The notes: generated by a model from the sequence alone, not told the origin. A stretch of 64,000 nucleotides of DNA from Parasediminibacterium sp046546515 (GCF_046546515.1 NZ_JBKHKJ010000027.1:1-64000); one strand, 5' to 3'. Numbered from the stretch's first letter, positions 8,702 through 18,303 are shown. A program made the numbers and translations.

Positions 8702-9163
8702 ATGGCAGTAAAAATGAGATTACAAAGACACGGAAGTAAAAAAAGGCCTTTTTACTTTATAGTAGTAGCCGATGCCCGTGCGCCAAGAGATGGTAAATTC
8801 ATCCAAAAAATTGGAACTTACAATCCTTTGACAGTTCCTGCAACCATTCAGTTAGACCGTCAAAAAGCCTTGGAATGGCTACACAAAGGTGCACAACCAA
8901 CTGATACCGTTCGCCGTATCCTTTCTTTCAAGGGCGTATTGTATTTGAAGCACTTGTTGCGTGGCGTGAAACTTGGTTTGTTTGATGATGCCGCTGCGAT
9001 GGTTAAGTTCCAGGAATGGCACTTGCAGCATGAAGCAGATTCTGTCCGCAGGGCCGAAGCACACAAAAAAGCGCAAAAAGATCGTCGCAACATTCCTGCA
9101 GTGCGTAAAGTAGTAGCTGCTCCAACGCATGTTGACGCAGAACAAGCTGGCGAAGAAGCATAG
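8702..9163 (+). CDS. rpsP: 30S ribosomal protein S16
   Basis: Small-subunit assembly protein. The N-terminal core matches S16: MAVKMRLQRHGSKKRPFY, VVADARAPRDGKFIQKIGTY, then the helical half with GAQPTDTVRRILSFKG. At 153 residues it is much longer than the roughly 80-residue enterobacterial protein; the extra C-terminal tail is basic then acidic (HKKAQKDRRN ... VDAEQAGEEA), as known in Bacteroidota S16. It stands alone with its own terminator; no rimM, trmD or rplS follow. Confidence 0.98.
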   Translation: MAVKMRLQRHGSKKRPFYFIVVADARAPRDGKFIQKIGTYNPLTVPATIQLDRQKALEWLHKGAQPTDTVRRILSFKGVLYLKHLLRGVKLGLFDDAAAMVKFQEWHLQHEADSVRRAEAHKKAQKDRRNIPAVRKVVAAPTHVDAEQAGEEA

Positions 9164-9185
9164 GCCTTTTTTAGCAACTTTTGGT

Positions 9186-9223
9186 AAAGTCCCCTGATTG
9201 GAAACGGTCAGGGGACTTTTTTT
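9186..9223 (+). terminator. Terminator after rpsP
   Basis: 12-bp stem AAAGTCCCCTGA / TCAGGGGACTTT with a 10-nt loop and a seven-T tail, 22 bp after the rpsP stop. Confidence 0.92.
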
Positions 9224-9270
9224 ATAGCATTCCTTTACAAAAATAATACCCTACTTCCCCTCAAATCCCC

Positions 9271-12200
9271 TTACTCCGTTACCTCTGTTTCATGCACTTT
9301 ATGCTTGCCACTAATATAGGTATATACCGCAGGTATAACAAACAAGGTAAGTATCAATGAGAATAAGATACCGCCTACAATTACAATACCCAATGGTATA
9401 CGGCTGGTAGAGGAAGCCCCAAGGCTCAAAGCAATGGGCAATGCACCCAAGGATGTTGCCAAACTTGTCATCAATATGGGGCGTAGGCGTTGCTTGGCAG
9501 CTTCTACCACGGCTTCCATCTTATTTAGCCCTATCTCCCGTTTCTGGTTGGCAAATTCTACTATCAGGATGCCATTTTTGGTTACCAAGCCAATTAGCAT
9601 TATCATCCCTATCTCGGAGAAAATGTTAATGGTCTGGTTGAAAATAAATAGGCTTAGCAATGCCCCGCTCAATGCCAATGGCACGGTAAGCATGATGGTA
9701 AGCGGGTCTGTAAAACTTTCAAACTGGGCAGACAGAACTAGGTATATTAATATTAATGCCAACCCAAAAGCAAACAATATATTGGAATTGCTTTCTGCAT
9801 AGTCCCTAGATGGGCCGTTCAATGCTGTTTGGTAAGTATCGTCTAGCAGTCTTTTGGCAATAGCTTGCATGGCATTGATGCCATCGCCCACTGTTTTGCC
9901 TTCTGACAAAGAAGCGGAGATAGTTGCCGCCTTATACCGATTGAAGTTATACAAAGTGGCTGGGTTGCTGCTTTCTTCCAAATGAACAACTTCGCTTAGC
10001 GGCACTTGGTTGCCGCTGGCATTGCGCACATAAAGCTTGGTAATGTCGGCTGTTTGGTTTCTGTCTTCCCTGTCCACCTGGGCTATTACTTGGTATTGGT
10101 AGCCATTCATGATAAAATAGGCCAAACGCCCACCACTAAAAGCACTTTGCACGGCAGACTCCACATCTGTGCTAGAGAGGCCAAGGGCTTTTACCTTTGT
10201 CCTGTCAATGGTCAATTGCACTTCTGGTTTGTTGAATTTTAGGTTTACGTCGGCATTGGCAAACGTATTGTCTTTCCTTACTTCGTCTAAGAATTTGGGT
10301 ATAATGGCCTTTAGTTTGTTCAAATCTTGATTTTGCAGCACAAATTGTACAGGCAATGCTGTCTTTGCCCCACCACCTACGGCAATGGTTTGTTCTTGCA
10401 CAGCAAATATGCGTGCATCGTTAAAGCGACCCAGTTTCTTTTGCAAGTCGTTGGCAATATCTGCCTGGCTTCTTGTCCGTAATGTAGGGTCTATTAAGGA
10501 AAGACGAGGTTGTGAGCTATTGATGCTGCCATTGCCAGGAACACGCGAAAACACAAAATCCCTTTCGGGTATGGAGTCATAGAGATAGTTGCTTATTTTA
10601 TCCGTAAGGTTTTGCATGGCATTAAAGCTCATGCCTTCTGCCCCTGTTACGGTAAAGCGGACGCTGCTCCTATCTTCCAATGGAGCAATTTCGCTTTGTA
10701 GGCTTTTCATGATAAAATAAATCATGCCCGCACAAATAGCTATGATTAGCCAAGCTATCCATCTGGCTTTCATAAAGCCCTCCAACAGGCGTTTGTACCC
10801 GTTTTCCATTCCTGCAAAGAAGGGTTCTGTTTTGTTGTACAGCCATCCATGCCCTGCATCTTTCCTATTAAGGTAAACGTTCAACACAGGCGTTATGGTA
10901 AGCGATACAAAAGCAGAAATTAATACCGCCGCAGCCAGCGTTACACCAAACTCACGGAACAACCTACCTACAAAACCTTCTAGGAAAATTACCGGTAAGA
11001 ACACCACAGCTAATGTGATGGAAGTAGATACCACCGCAAAGAAAATCTCCTTGCTACCTTCTAGGGCAGCCTTGCGTAGGGGCAGGCCTTCTTCTATTTT
11101 ACGGAAAATATTTTCCGTTACTACAATACCGTCATCTACCACCAGCCCTGTTGCCAATACAATACCCAGCAAGGTTAGGATATTGATAGAAAACCCAGCT
11201 ATGTACATGATGAAGAAAGTAGCTACCAGAGAAATGGGTATGTCTATGAGTGGCCGCAATGCTATCAGCCAATCCCGGAAGAAAAAGAAGATAACCATTA
11301 CCACCAAGGCAAAGGAAATAAGGAGGGTTTCTTTTACTTCATTCAATGATTTTCTGATGTTTACCGTATTGTCTACCAAAACATTTAACTCAATATCCGA
11401 CTTATTGTTTTTCCGTATTTGCTCCAACCGTTTATTAAATTGGTTTGCAATCTCAATATTGTTGGCACCGGGTTGTGGAATGATGGCTAGGCCAACTGCA
11501 TTCACACCATTGTATTTCCAGGATTGCTCCAATGTTTCGGGAGCAAGTTCTACCCTTGCCACATCGTTCAGCCGAACTATGCCAGCACTATCTTCCTTTA
11601 AAATCAGGTTTTTGAAATCTTTTTCCGAAGTAAGCCTACCCAATGTCCTAATCGTTACTTCTGTTTTATTGCCATATATTTTTCCGGGCGGCAAATCAAC
11701 ATTTTCCTTGTTCATGGCCGTTTTAATGTCAGAAAAATCAATATTATGGGCATTCATTTTATCTGGGTTCAACCAAAGGCGCATAGAATAGCGTTGCTGC
11801 CCAAAAATGTTTACCGCACTTACATCATTAATGGTTTGTATTTGTTGCTGCAATACATTTTCAGCATAGTCGCTCAGTTCCATCAGGTTCTTAGTACGGC
11901 TTTGGATGGCGAGTATCAAAATGAAATCACTATTGGCATCGGCCTTGGTTACTACGGGTGGGGCATCTATGTCCAGTGGAAGGCTCCTAGTGGCTTGCCC
12001 TACTTTGTCCCGCACATCGCTGGCAGCGGTTTCTAAATCTACCCCTAGGTTAAACTCAACCGTAATATTGCTACTGCCCAAAGTGCTGGAAGAGCTAATC
12101 GTCCTTATGCCCGGTATGCCATTGATTTGCTTTTCCAATGGCTCGGTAATTTGGTTAGAGATAATATCTGCATTGGCACCTGTATAGGAAGTGCTAACAG

Positions 12201-12336
12201 TAATAATAGGTGGGTCAATTGCCGGGTAATCCCTAATGGCAAGGTAGGTAAACCCCACTACCCCAAAAAGGATAATGGCCAGGTTCATTACCGTTGCCAG
12301 CACAGGCCGTTTTAAAGAAAGTTCAGAAATATTCAT
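9271..12336 (-). CDS. RND-family multidrug efflux permease (HAE1/AcrB type)
   Basis: Inner-membrane proton-coupled exporter of standard size (1021 residues). It starts MNISELSLKRPVLATVMN, the usual cytoplasmic/TM1 opening. The first porter domain is followed by a helix with the proton-relay pair (GLVVDDGIVVTENIFRK, near residue 400), then the second porter half and the final bundle (MLIGLVTKNGILIVEFANQ). Unlike the first pump it has no added helices. Upstream on the same strand is its adaptor; no tolC gene is adjacent, so the channel would come from elsewhere, possibly from the operon at 5.6-7.0 kb. The spacer to the adaptor contains a large inverted repeat. Confidence 0.95.
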   Translation of the reverse strand: MNISELSLKRPVLATVMNLAIILFGVVGFTYLAIRDYPAIDPPIITVSTSYTGANADIISNQITEPLEKQINGIPGIRTISSSSTLGSSNITVEFNLGVDLETAASDVRDKVGQATRSLPLDIDAPPVVTKADANSDFILILAIQSRTKNLMELSDYAENVLQQQIQTINDVSAVNIFGQQRYSMRLWLNPDKMNAHNIDFSDIKTAMNKENVDLPPGKIYGNKTEVTIRTLGRLTSEKDFKNLILKEDSAGIVRLNDVARVELAPETLEQSWKYNGVNAVGLAIIPQPGANNIEIANQFNKRLEQIRKNNKSDIELNVLVDNTVNIRKSLNEVKETLLISFALVVMVIFFFFRDWLIALRPLIDIPISLVATFFIMYIAGFSINILTLLGIVLATGLVVDDGIVVTENIFRKIEEGLPLRKAALEGSKEIFFAVVSTSITLAVVFLPVIFLEGFVGRLFREFGVTLAAAVLISAFVSLTITPVLNVYLNRKDAGHGWLYNKTEPFFAGMENGYKRLLEGFMKARWIAWLIIAICAGMIYFIMKSLQSEIAPLEDRSSVRFTVTGAEGMSFNAMQNLTDKISNYLYDSIPERDFVFSRVPGNGSINSSQPRLSLIDPTLRTRSQADIANDLQKKLGRFNDARIFAVQEQTIAVGGGAKTALPVQFVLQNQDLNKLKAIIPKFLDEVRKDNTFANADVNLKFNKPEVQLTIDRTKVKALGLSSTDVESAVQSAFSGGRLAYFIMNGYQYQVIAQVDREDRNQTADITKLYVRNASGNQVPLSEVVHLEESSNPATLYNFNRYKAATISASLSEGKTVGDGINAMQAIAKRLLDDTYQTALNGPSRDYAESNSNILFAFGLALILIYLVLSAQFESFTDPLTIMLTVPLALSGALLSLFIFNQTINIFSEIGMIMLIGLVTKNGILIVEFANQKREIGLNKMEAVVEAAKQRLRPILMTSLATSLGALPIALSLGASSTSRIPLGIVIVGGILFSLILTLFVIPAVYTYISGKHKVHETEVTE

Positions 12337-12407
12337 TCTTAATTATGAATTATGAGTTATACCCCCATCCCCTAAAGGGGTGTATTAAAGAAAGATTGTT
12401 GCGATTA

Positions 12408-12526
12408 GCCACCCCGGACTAAATGCCACCCCTTTGAGAGCGGAATTAGATCTCAAACAAATACACCAGCCCGCTTATCAGAGGCTAAATTCCCCTCTCG
12501 AGGGGTGGCCTTTAGGCCGGGGTGGG
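12408..12526. repeat. Inverted repeat of the CCACCCC...GGGGTGG family
   Basis: Arms of about 40 bp: 12408-12447 (gccaccccggactaaatgcc ...) and 12488-12526 (... ggcctttaggccggggtggg), with internal CCCCTCTCGAGGGG symmetry. It fills the spacer inside the adaptor-RND operon. Smaller palindrome CCCCTAAAGGGG lies just left (about 12369-12380). Confidence 0.8.
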
Positions 12527-12546
12527 CCTGTTGAGGTGGGTGGTAC

Positions 12547-13602
12547 TTACTGCGTTGTAAGGTCTTTTAAAGACTTCACCGCCCTTATTTTTGCATTACT
12601 GTTGGGTCGGGCAAATAATACACCTGTAACAATAACACTATCGCCCACATTAATGCCTTTGGTTACCTCTACCAAGTTGGCTTCCCTTACCCCGGTTTTT
12701 ACATCCACAAATTTTGCCTTGCCGTTTTTTATGATGATGGCTTGGTTGCTCTTGTCGTTGGCAATCAAGCAATTGGTGGGTATCATAATGCCTTTTTTAT
12801 CATCGCCAGCATCGAGATACACTTTTGCAAAACCACCGGGGTTGGCTTTTGCATTTTCCAATATAGCACGTACTTTCAGGTTTCGGGTGCTGGCATTGGC
12901 TTGTGGCTCTATCGCTACAATGCTGGCTTTTTGCTGTTTGCCATTGCCATCGTCTAAAATAACATTTACCTGTTTGCCCCTTTGAATCATGCTGCTGTAA
13001 ATTTCAGGAACATTGAAATCTATTTTCAACTTGTCTATCTGCTGCATGGTAGCTATTAATGTGGTGGTTGACACAAATGCCCCAAGGCTTACTTGCCGCA
13101 AGCCCACCACGCCGCTAAAAGGGGCTTTCACCACTGTTTTATCAATTAAAGTTTGTGTATATAGAAGGTCTGCCTTGTAGCCATTTACTACATTCAATGC
13201 AGCATCGTAGTCGGCCTGGTTAATGCCATTAATGTCCAATAACTTGCGGTTGCGCTGCTCTGTCAGTTGCGCCAAGTCTAGCAGCACTTTGGTTTTGGCT
13301 AATTGTGCTTTTAGGTCTGCGTCGTTTACACGGGCTATCAACGTGCCCTTTTCTATACGCTTGCCTTCTGGCACGTCTAAGTAAGTGAGCCTGCCGCCCA
13401 CTTCTGGGTGCAGTTCCACGTATTCATTGGCAACTACAGAGCCGTTTAGTTCTACCGTATTGCTAATAGGCTGGGTCGATGCCACCACCACATCTACCAC
13501 CGTAGGAGGCGTGGCCGTAGGCTTGGGGTCTTTTTTGCCATGGCAGGCAACAGCAGTAATTACAACAACAGATGCAGTAGCGAACCATTTCAAAATATCC
13601 AT
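12547..13602 (-). CDS. RND efflux periplasmic adaptor lipoprotein
   Basis: Membrane-fusion protein partner of the RND pump encoded downstream. MDILKWFATASVVVITAVAC gives a lipobox with Cys20, which fixes the start at 13602 rather than at the upstream in-frame ATG. About 351 residues: lipoyl-like half (GRLTYLDVPEGKRIEKGTL), short helical hairpin with LAQLTEQRNRKLLDINGINQ, second lipoyl half (TVVKAPFSGVVGLRQVSLG), barrel and membrane-proximal parts (VKTGVREANLVEVTKGINVG). First gene of a two-gene operon; immediately upstream lies the 173-bp mobile palindrome. Confidence 0.94.
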   Translation of the reverse strand: MDILKWFATASVVVITAVACHGKKDPKPTATPPTVVDVVVASTQPISNTVELNGSVVANEYVELHPEVGGRLTYLDVPEGKRIEKGTLIARVNDADLKAQLAKTKVLLDLAQLTEQRNRKLLDINGINQADYDAALNVVNGYKADLLYTQTLIDKTVVKAPFSGVVGLRQVSLGAFVSTTTLIATMQQIDKLKIDFNVPEIYSSMIQRGKQVNVILDDGNGKQQKASIVAIEPQANASTRNLKVRAILENAKANPGGFAKVYLDAGDDKKGIMIPTNCLIANDKSNQAIIIKNGKAKFVDVKTGVREANLVEVTKGINVGDSVIVTGVLFARPNSNAKIRAVKSLKDLTTQ

Positions 13603-13647
13603 TATGCTGCTTTTCAGTAAAAACAAAAGTGGTTAAATAAGGTTAAA

Positions 13648-13820
13648 CCCGGATTTTGCAGTTGACTTCGTTACGAAAGGCTCAAATGCAATAAAGACAA
13701 GTATTTGAGCCGAATTTTTGGTCGAAAACATAGTGTACTATGACTAGGCCAAAAAATCAAGCAAATGCTTGTGTTTGAAGTAGTTGGGGCTTGCAATAGA
13801 TTTCAACTGCAAAATCCGGG
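13648..13820. mobile_element. 173-bp palindromic non-autonomous element, copy 1
   Basis: Terminal inverted repeats CCCGGATTTTGCAGTTGA / TCAACTGCAAAATCCGGG are perfect. Inside are GGCTCAAAT...ATTTGAGCC, TTTTTGG...CCAAAAA and the palindrome CATAGTGTACTATG, so the whole unit can fold on itself. Both ends are flanked by TTAAA (13643-13647, 13821-13825), consistent with a 5-bp target duplication. No coding capacity. A second 173-bp copy lies at 17981-18153. Confidence 0.85.
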
Positions 13821-14431
13821 TTAAAGATAACTGCAATAATAGATGCAAAGATTTGCCAATATGGATGAATGGTGCAAAAGGGGATTGTGTATCGGTTATA
13901 AATTGCCTGTTAGGGGCAATTTATCTAAATTTCGAGAAAATGTATGTGCACCTTTTGAGTAGGGTGCATTTCAAATCTTCGCTTTTTATTGGCCTTTTTA
14001 TTTAGAATGAGCTTTACTATGTGATTGTGAAAGCCCCACACTACATCCCGACTTTAGCCCAGCCCAACCTCACCCCAACCCTCTCCAAAGGGAGAAGGAG
14101 CAAGAAAAAAGGAGGGGAATGTGAAAGATTATGCGAATATTTGAAATGGGTCATTTTTTGTTTTTCGATGATTTATTTTTTTTGCTATCTTCCTTTTTGC
14201 CTTTAACTCATTGATATTCAGTTGTTTATATTTTTTTAGCCTCATTTTTTATGATAATAAAAGTAAATTTTATGATAGTTTATTGATAATAGAATGATAG
14301 TTTTATGATAGGAAAATCATATTTTATTGATAAGAAACTGATAAGATTTTGTTAGTGGATTATCATTTTCCTAAGCCAAATAACATCCGATGCTGCTGGT
14401 AAGGCCAAAATGCCCCTAGTTGCTACTTTAA

Positions 14432-14457
14432 CCCAGATTTTAACTGCAATATCTGGG
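14432..14457. mobile_element. 26-bp internally deleted derivative of the palindromic element
   Basis: CCCAGATTTT...ATCTGGG keeps only the two ends of the 173-bp element. It is flanked by TTTAA (14427-14431) and TTTAC (14458-14462). The corresponding position in copy B (after gttgctcctttaa, near 27945) lacks it, so an occupied and an empty site can be compared. Confidence 0.7.
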
Positions 14458-14503
14458 TTTACCGCAAAATTGGTATGGATAGGTATATAACCCCAAAAAA
14501 AAA

Positions 14504-14558
14504 TCCTATATGGGGGAAATATGCCCCCATGGGTATCCCAAATTTCCCCCATATAGGA
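14504..14558. repeat. Strong hairpin conserved in both duplicated elements
   Basis: 17-nt arms TCCTATATGGGGGAAAT and ATTTCCCCCATATAGGA pair perfectly around a 21-nt centre that contains another CCCCC run, so the GGGGG tract has two possible partners. Nearly identical to 27987-28041. Confidence 0.75.
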
Positions 14559-14764
14559 TGCTTGCTTGGCAGCAAATGGCAGGGAGCATAAAACTTTTTC
14601 GGTTTGTCCTGATAGCCCCCAATGTATAAAAATCTTATCTTTGTACTAGAAATGCACTTGATACAAACTACTTACCAAACTAGTTTCTTGGCTTCCTAAT
14701 CGTAGCTCTTTTTTTACTAATATTAAGATAGTTGTAGTCCCAAAATTTGTTCTTTTATTTATGG

Positions 14765-14874
14765 CTATAAAATAGGCATAAAATAAGCACAAAATGAGCA
14801 TAAATTATGCACAAATCAGGCACAAATTATGCATAAAATAAGCATAAAATAAGCACAAATCACGCACAAAAATT
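14765..14874. repeat. 11-bp periodic degenerate tandem repeat, about 10 units
   Basis: Consecutive units gcataaaataa, gcacaaaatga, gcataaattat, gcacaaatcag, gcacaaattat, gcataaaataa (twice), gcacaaatcac, gcacaaaaatt, with a looser first unit ctataaaatag. GCAYAAA is constant and the period is exactly 11. Confidence 0.85.
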
Positions 14875-15248
14875 TGATGTTATTGTTGATAATCAATGGC
14901 TTACAAGGGCGATAACGATTTTTGAAAAAAGAAACAAAGTAAAAATCCCACAAAAATGGCAAAACTGAAACTATTTTAATATAACACTAGGAGATATTGA
15001 TATTATAAAATATGTAAATATTGTAACCTTGCCCTGTTCCTGTTACCTTTTCCTTTGGGTAACTTGTCCCGTTTTTCGGAAGGGGTGAGGTTGGGCTGGG
15101 TTGATTTTTCAATAAAAAAGCGAAAAGTTTTATGCACCCTTTTCAAACACATCTATATCTTTTTAAATGAAGCCGCTAATCACTTTAGCTATTTTTTAAT
15201 CTTTCTCCCACTTATCTTTAAAAATTAATTATCATTGTTATTAGATAC

Positions 15249-17816
15249 ATGCTTATGCGGAAATTGTTTGTAACCACAGCCCTTTTAATAACTTTTAGTG
15301 CTTTTGCCCAGAAAAAAATACCCTTGCCAGACACCGCCAAGACAAAGCCAATGCCCACAAGGGCAGAACTCAATGCTTTCCTTGGGGTAAAATCATCGTC
15401 TGATGGGCCAAAGCCTTACAAGGATGTGATTACAGACAAAGCCATTTCTAAAATTGGGTTGTTTGTTGTGCACAAGGTAGAAGACAAATACTATTTTGAA
15501 ATACCAGACACGTTGTTAGGGCGTGAAATATTGTCGGTAGTCCGTTTTGTAAAAGTGCCATCAGGGGCGGGCTATGGTGGCGAAATTGCCAACCAAAACA
15601 CGCTGTCTTTTGAAAAAGGGCCCAATAATATGTTGTTCATCCGCACCATTACGCTGGTAAACACGGCCGACTCTTCCCAAGTTATATACAAGGCGGTAAC
15701 CAATTCTAATGTAAACAGCATTGCAGCGGCTTTTCCCATTGCAGCAAAGGGCAAAGACAGCCTCCACCCCAGCAGCATTATAGACGTTACAGAGTTTTTT
15801 AAGGGCGACAATATGCTGGTAAGCATAGGTGCCAATGCCAAGCGAAAGTTTAGTTTTGGGGGGCTATCGCCAGATAGGTCTTATACCCAAACCATCAATA
15901 CTTACCCCATTAACACAGAAATAAAAACGGTAAAAACATTTAGTTCTTTTGGTGGCGGCGGCTTTGGTTTGCCCTCCTCGCCATCTGCGTCTTTGACTGC
16001 AGCTACCGGGTCTGGGGCGGTAACGCTGGAACTAAACACATCTTTGCTATTACTGCCTAAAACACCAATGGCTAGGCGGCCAGCCGATAAAAGGGTAGGC
16101 TATTTTACTGAGGATTTCACGCAATACAACGATACCCAGCAGCAGGTAGAAAACAAGGAGTTTGCCATACGCTGGCGGTTGGAACCCAAGGAAGGGGAAT
16201 GGCAAAAATGGATGAAAGGCGAACTGGTAGAACCACAAAAGCCATTGGTTTATTATATAGACCCTGCTACGCCCAAGCAATGGAGGCCTTACCTGATAGC
16301 GGGCATAAACGACTGGCAAAAAGCATTTGAAAAAGCGGGTTTTAAAAATGCCATTATAGGCAAAGAATGGCCAGAAAATGACACTACCATGAGCTTGGAA
16401 GACGCACGCTTTTCTGTATTGAGGTATTTTGCCTCCGACGTGGAAAATGCTTACGGCCCCAATGTACACGACCCCCGCAGCGGCGAAATAATAGAAAGCC
16501 ATATAGGCTGGTACCATAATGTAATGAAACTGGTTCACGACTGGTACATGATTCAAACCGCAGCCGTGGACCCAAGAGCTAGGAAAATGAAGTTTGACGA
16601 AAGCCTAATGGGCGACCTGATACGTTTTGTTTCCTCCCACGAAGTGGGGCACACACTAGGCCTTAGGCACAACATGGGCAGCAGCAGCCGCACGCCAGTG
16701 GAAAAACTAAGGAACAAGGCCTGGGTGGAAGCCAATGGGCATACAGCATCTATCATGGATTATGCCCGCTTCAACTATGTGGCGCAGCCAGAAGATAGCA
16801 TTGGCAAAATGGGGCTATACCCCCGCATTGGCGATTACGATTTATGGGCCATTAAATGGGGTTATAGCTTTATACCCGGCAGTACTGACGAGGAACTAAA
16901 AAAAGCAAGCAATAAAATGATTATTTCGGCCTTGAAAGAAAACCCAAGGACTTGGTTTGGCACCTACGAAGGCGGAAATACTTCCGACCCAAGAACCCAA
17001 AGTGAGGACTTAGGCGACAACGCAATAAAAGCCAGCGAATATGGCATTAAAAACCTGCAACGGATTCTGCCCAATCTTCCCCAATGGACAAAAGAGGAAG
17101 CAGGCCTAAACGAAAACCTAAGCGACATATACGGGCAATTAGTAACGCAATTCCGCCGCTATATTGGCCATGTAACAAGAAACGTGGGTGGTGTTTATGA
17201 AACATTCAAAAGCGTGGAAGAACAGGGTGCCGTGTATGAAATTACGCCCAAAGCCATGCAAAAAGATGCTGTTGCTTTTTTGAACAAGCAAGTATTTGCC
17301 ACGCCCAAATGGCTAATAGAAAAAGACATCTGGGACAAAATAAACAACCCCGTTGGCGGCGACCCAATTGCCAGTTTGCAGGAAAATGCACTTAGCAACC
17401 TGATTAGTAATGAAAGGATGGTACGAATGCAGGCATGTGCCGAACGGTTTGGTGCAGACAAAGCATACAATGCAATAGAACTATTTACAGATGTGCAAAG
17501 CGGCTTGTTTACAGAGTTAACCAGCCACAAGCCCATTGAGCTATACAGGCGGTTGCTGCAAAAAAGCTATGTGGACAAGCTGGCTGCTATCGTGAACCCG
17601 GCACCTAGTTCTGCGCCTACCTTTAGTTTTCCTGGTTTTTCTTTTTCTATTGGAACAGATGCCAGCCGCAGCGACTTGCCAGCCATAGCAAGGGGGCAAT
17701 TGCAACAATTGCGCAGCCAAATAATAGCTTCTATACCGTTAACCACAGATAAAATGAGCAGACTTCATTTGCAAGACTTGCAGGAAAGGATTAAAAGGGC
17801 GCTGGAGCCGAAGTGA
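15249..17816 (+). CDS. Zinc-dependent metalloprotease (DUF5117/DUF5118 type)
   Basis: Secreted or periplasmic metzincin-like peptidase. MLMRKLFVTTALLITFSAFA is a signal peptide; translation may begin at codon 1 or at the ATG of codon 3. The N-terminal half is the DUF5118/DUF5117-like region (ADKRVGYFTEDFTQYND). The catalytic motif HEVGHTLGLRHN starts at His464, with the following IMDYARFNY segment supplying a Met-turn-like methionine. 855 residues, usual for the family. Substrate unknown. A gene-free repeat zone precedes it and a spacer with the mobile palindrome follows, so it is probably monocistronic. Confidence 0.92.
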   Translation: MLMRKLFVTTALLITFSAFAQKKIPLPDTAKTKPMPTRAELNAFLGVKSSSDGPKPYKDVITDKAISKIGLFVVHKVEDKYYFEIPDTLLGREILSVVRFVKVPSGAGYGGEIANQNTLSFEKGPNNMLFIRTITLVNTADSSQVIYKAVTNSNVNSIAAAFPIAAKGKDSLHPSSIIDVTEFFKGDNMLVSIGANAKRKFSFGGLSPDRSYTQTINTYPINTEIKTVKTFSSFGGGGFGLPSSPSASLTAATGSGAVTLELNTSLLLLPKTPMARRPADKRVGYFTEDFTQYNDTQQQVENKEFAIRWRLEPKEGEWQKWMKGELVEPQKPLVYYIDPATPKQWRPYLIAGINDWQKAFEKAGFKNAIIGKEWPENDTTMSLEDARFSVLRYFASDVENAYGPNVHDPRSGEIIESHIGWYHNVMKLVHDWYMIQTAAVDPRARKMKFDESLMGDLIRFVSSHEVGHTLGLRHNMGSSSRTPVEKLRNKAWVEANGHTASIMDYARFNYVAQPEDSIGKMGLYPRIGDYDLWAIKWGYSFIPGSTDEELKKASNKMIISALKENPRTWFGTYEGGNTSDPRTQSEDLGDNAIKASEYGIKNLQRILPNLPQWTKEEAGLNENLSDIYGQLVTQFRRYIGHVTRNVGGVYETFKSVEEQGAVYEITPKAMQKDAVAFLNKQVFATPKWLIEKDIWDKINNPVGGDPIASLQENALSNLISNERMVRMQACAERFGADKAYNAIELFTDVQSGLFTELTSHKPIELYRRLLQKSYVDKLAAIVNPAPSSAPTFSFPGFSFSIGTDASRSDLPAIARGQLQQLRSQIIASIPLTTDKMSRLHLQDLQERIKRALEPK

Positions 17817-17897
17817 GTGGTCAGTGGTGAGTGGTCAGTCATAAGTGGAAAGCCTTTAGAAAAGAATGTTACAGGTAGGGTTCAACTTTAGGTAATT

Positions 17898-18300
17898 AGC
17901 CACGAAGAGGCACAAAGTTTTAAAGAGAAGAGGAATACGTTATTACTCAACACATAGGCATATAGGACACATAAATTTAACCCGGATTATGCAGTTGACT
18001 TCGTTATGAAAGGCTCAAATGCAATAAATAGAAGTATTTGAGCCGAATTTTTGGTCGAAAACATAGTGTACTATGGCAAGGCCAAAAAATCAAGCAAATG
18101 CTTGTGTTTGAAGTAGTTGAGTCTTGCAATTGATTTCAACTGCAAAATCTGGGTTTAAGCAAGTAAAAAGAAAGAAACATAGTTATTTACCTCGGTTTTT
18201 TTATAAACTCTGGCAGGGGGTAAACAAAAGAGAAACATTATGTTTTCTCTTTTTCATTTCTTATCTATGTGTTCTGCATGTCTATGTATTGAAATTAAAG
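17898..18300. repeat. Word-repeat spacer interrupted by the mobile palindrome
   Basis: A single CACGAAG arm (about 17898-17935) is followed by ACACATAGGCATATAGGACACATA-type words (about 17950-17973) whose inverted counterpart (tatgtgttctgcatgtctatgt) lies near 18263-18290. The 173-bp element copy 2 lies between these two arms. No gene in 17817-18303. Confidence 0.55.
17981..18153. mobile_element. 173-bp palindromic non-autonomous element, copy 2
   Basis: Same length and nearly the same sequence as 13648-13820, same orientation, 4.3 kb away. Ends CCCGGATTATGCAGTTGA / TCAACTGCAAAATCTGGG; both flanked by TTTAA (17976-17980 and 18154-18158). Confidence 0.85.
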
Positions 18301-18303
18301 AAA

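Larger units (their letters stand above)
13963..14585. repeat. 0.6-kb duplicated noncoding element, copy A
   Basis: Aligns over its whole length with 27477-28068 in the same orientation, from ggtgcatttcaaat to gcagggag/gcagggat. Shared landmarks: gctttactatgtgattgtg, the tgataagaaactgataag tract, catccgatgc, gcccctagttgct and a strong hairpin. Divergence is roughly a fifth by eye. No open frame is conserved between copies. Confidence 0.85.
13603..15248. other. 1.6-kb gene-free repeat zone
   Basis: No credible gene on either strand. It contains, in order: the 173-bp palindromic element (13648-13820), a 0.6-kb duplicated noncoding element (13963-14585) with an inserted 26-bp palindrome, an 11-bp periodic repeat (14765-14874), and fragments of the CCTCACCCCAACCCTCTCC family (about 14066-14095 and, inverted, 15083-15105). 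Confidence 0.85.

Noticed and set aside
14352..14552. 66-codon minus frame and 27527-27727 plus frame in the duplicated elements
   Set aside because: Neither frame is conserved in the other copy.
14765..14874. CRISPR array
   Set aside because: The units adjoin without spacers and are only 11 bp; no cas gene is near.
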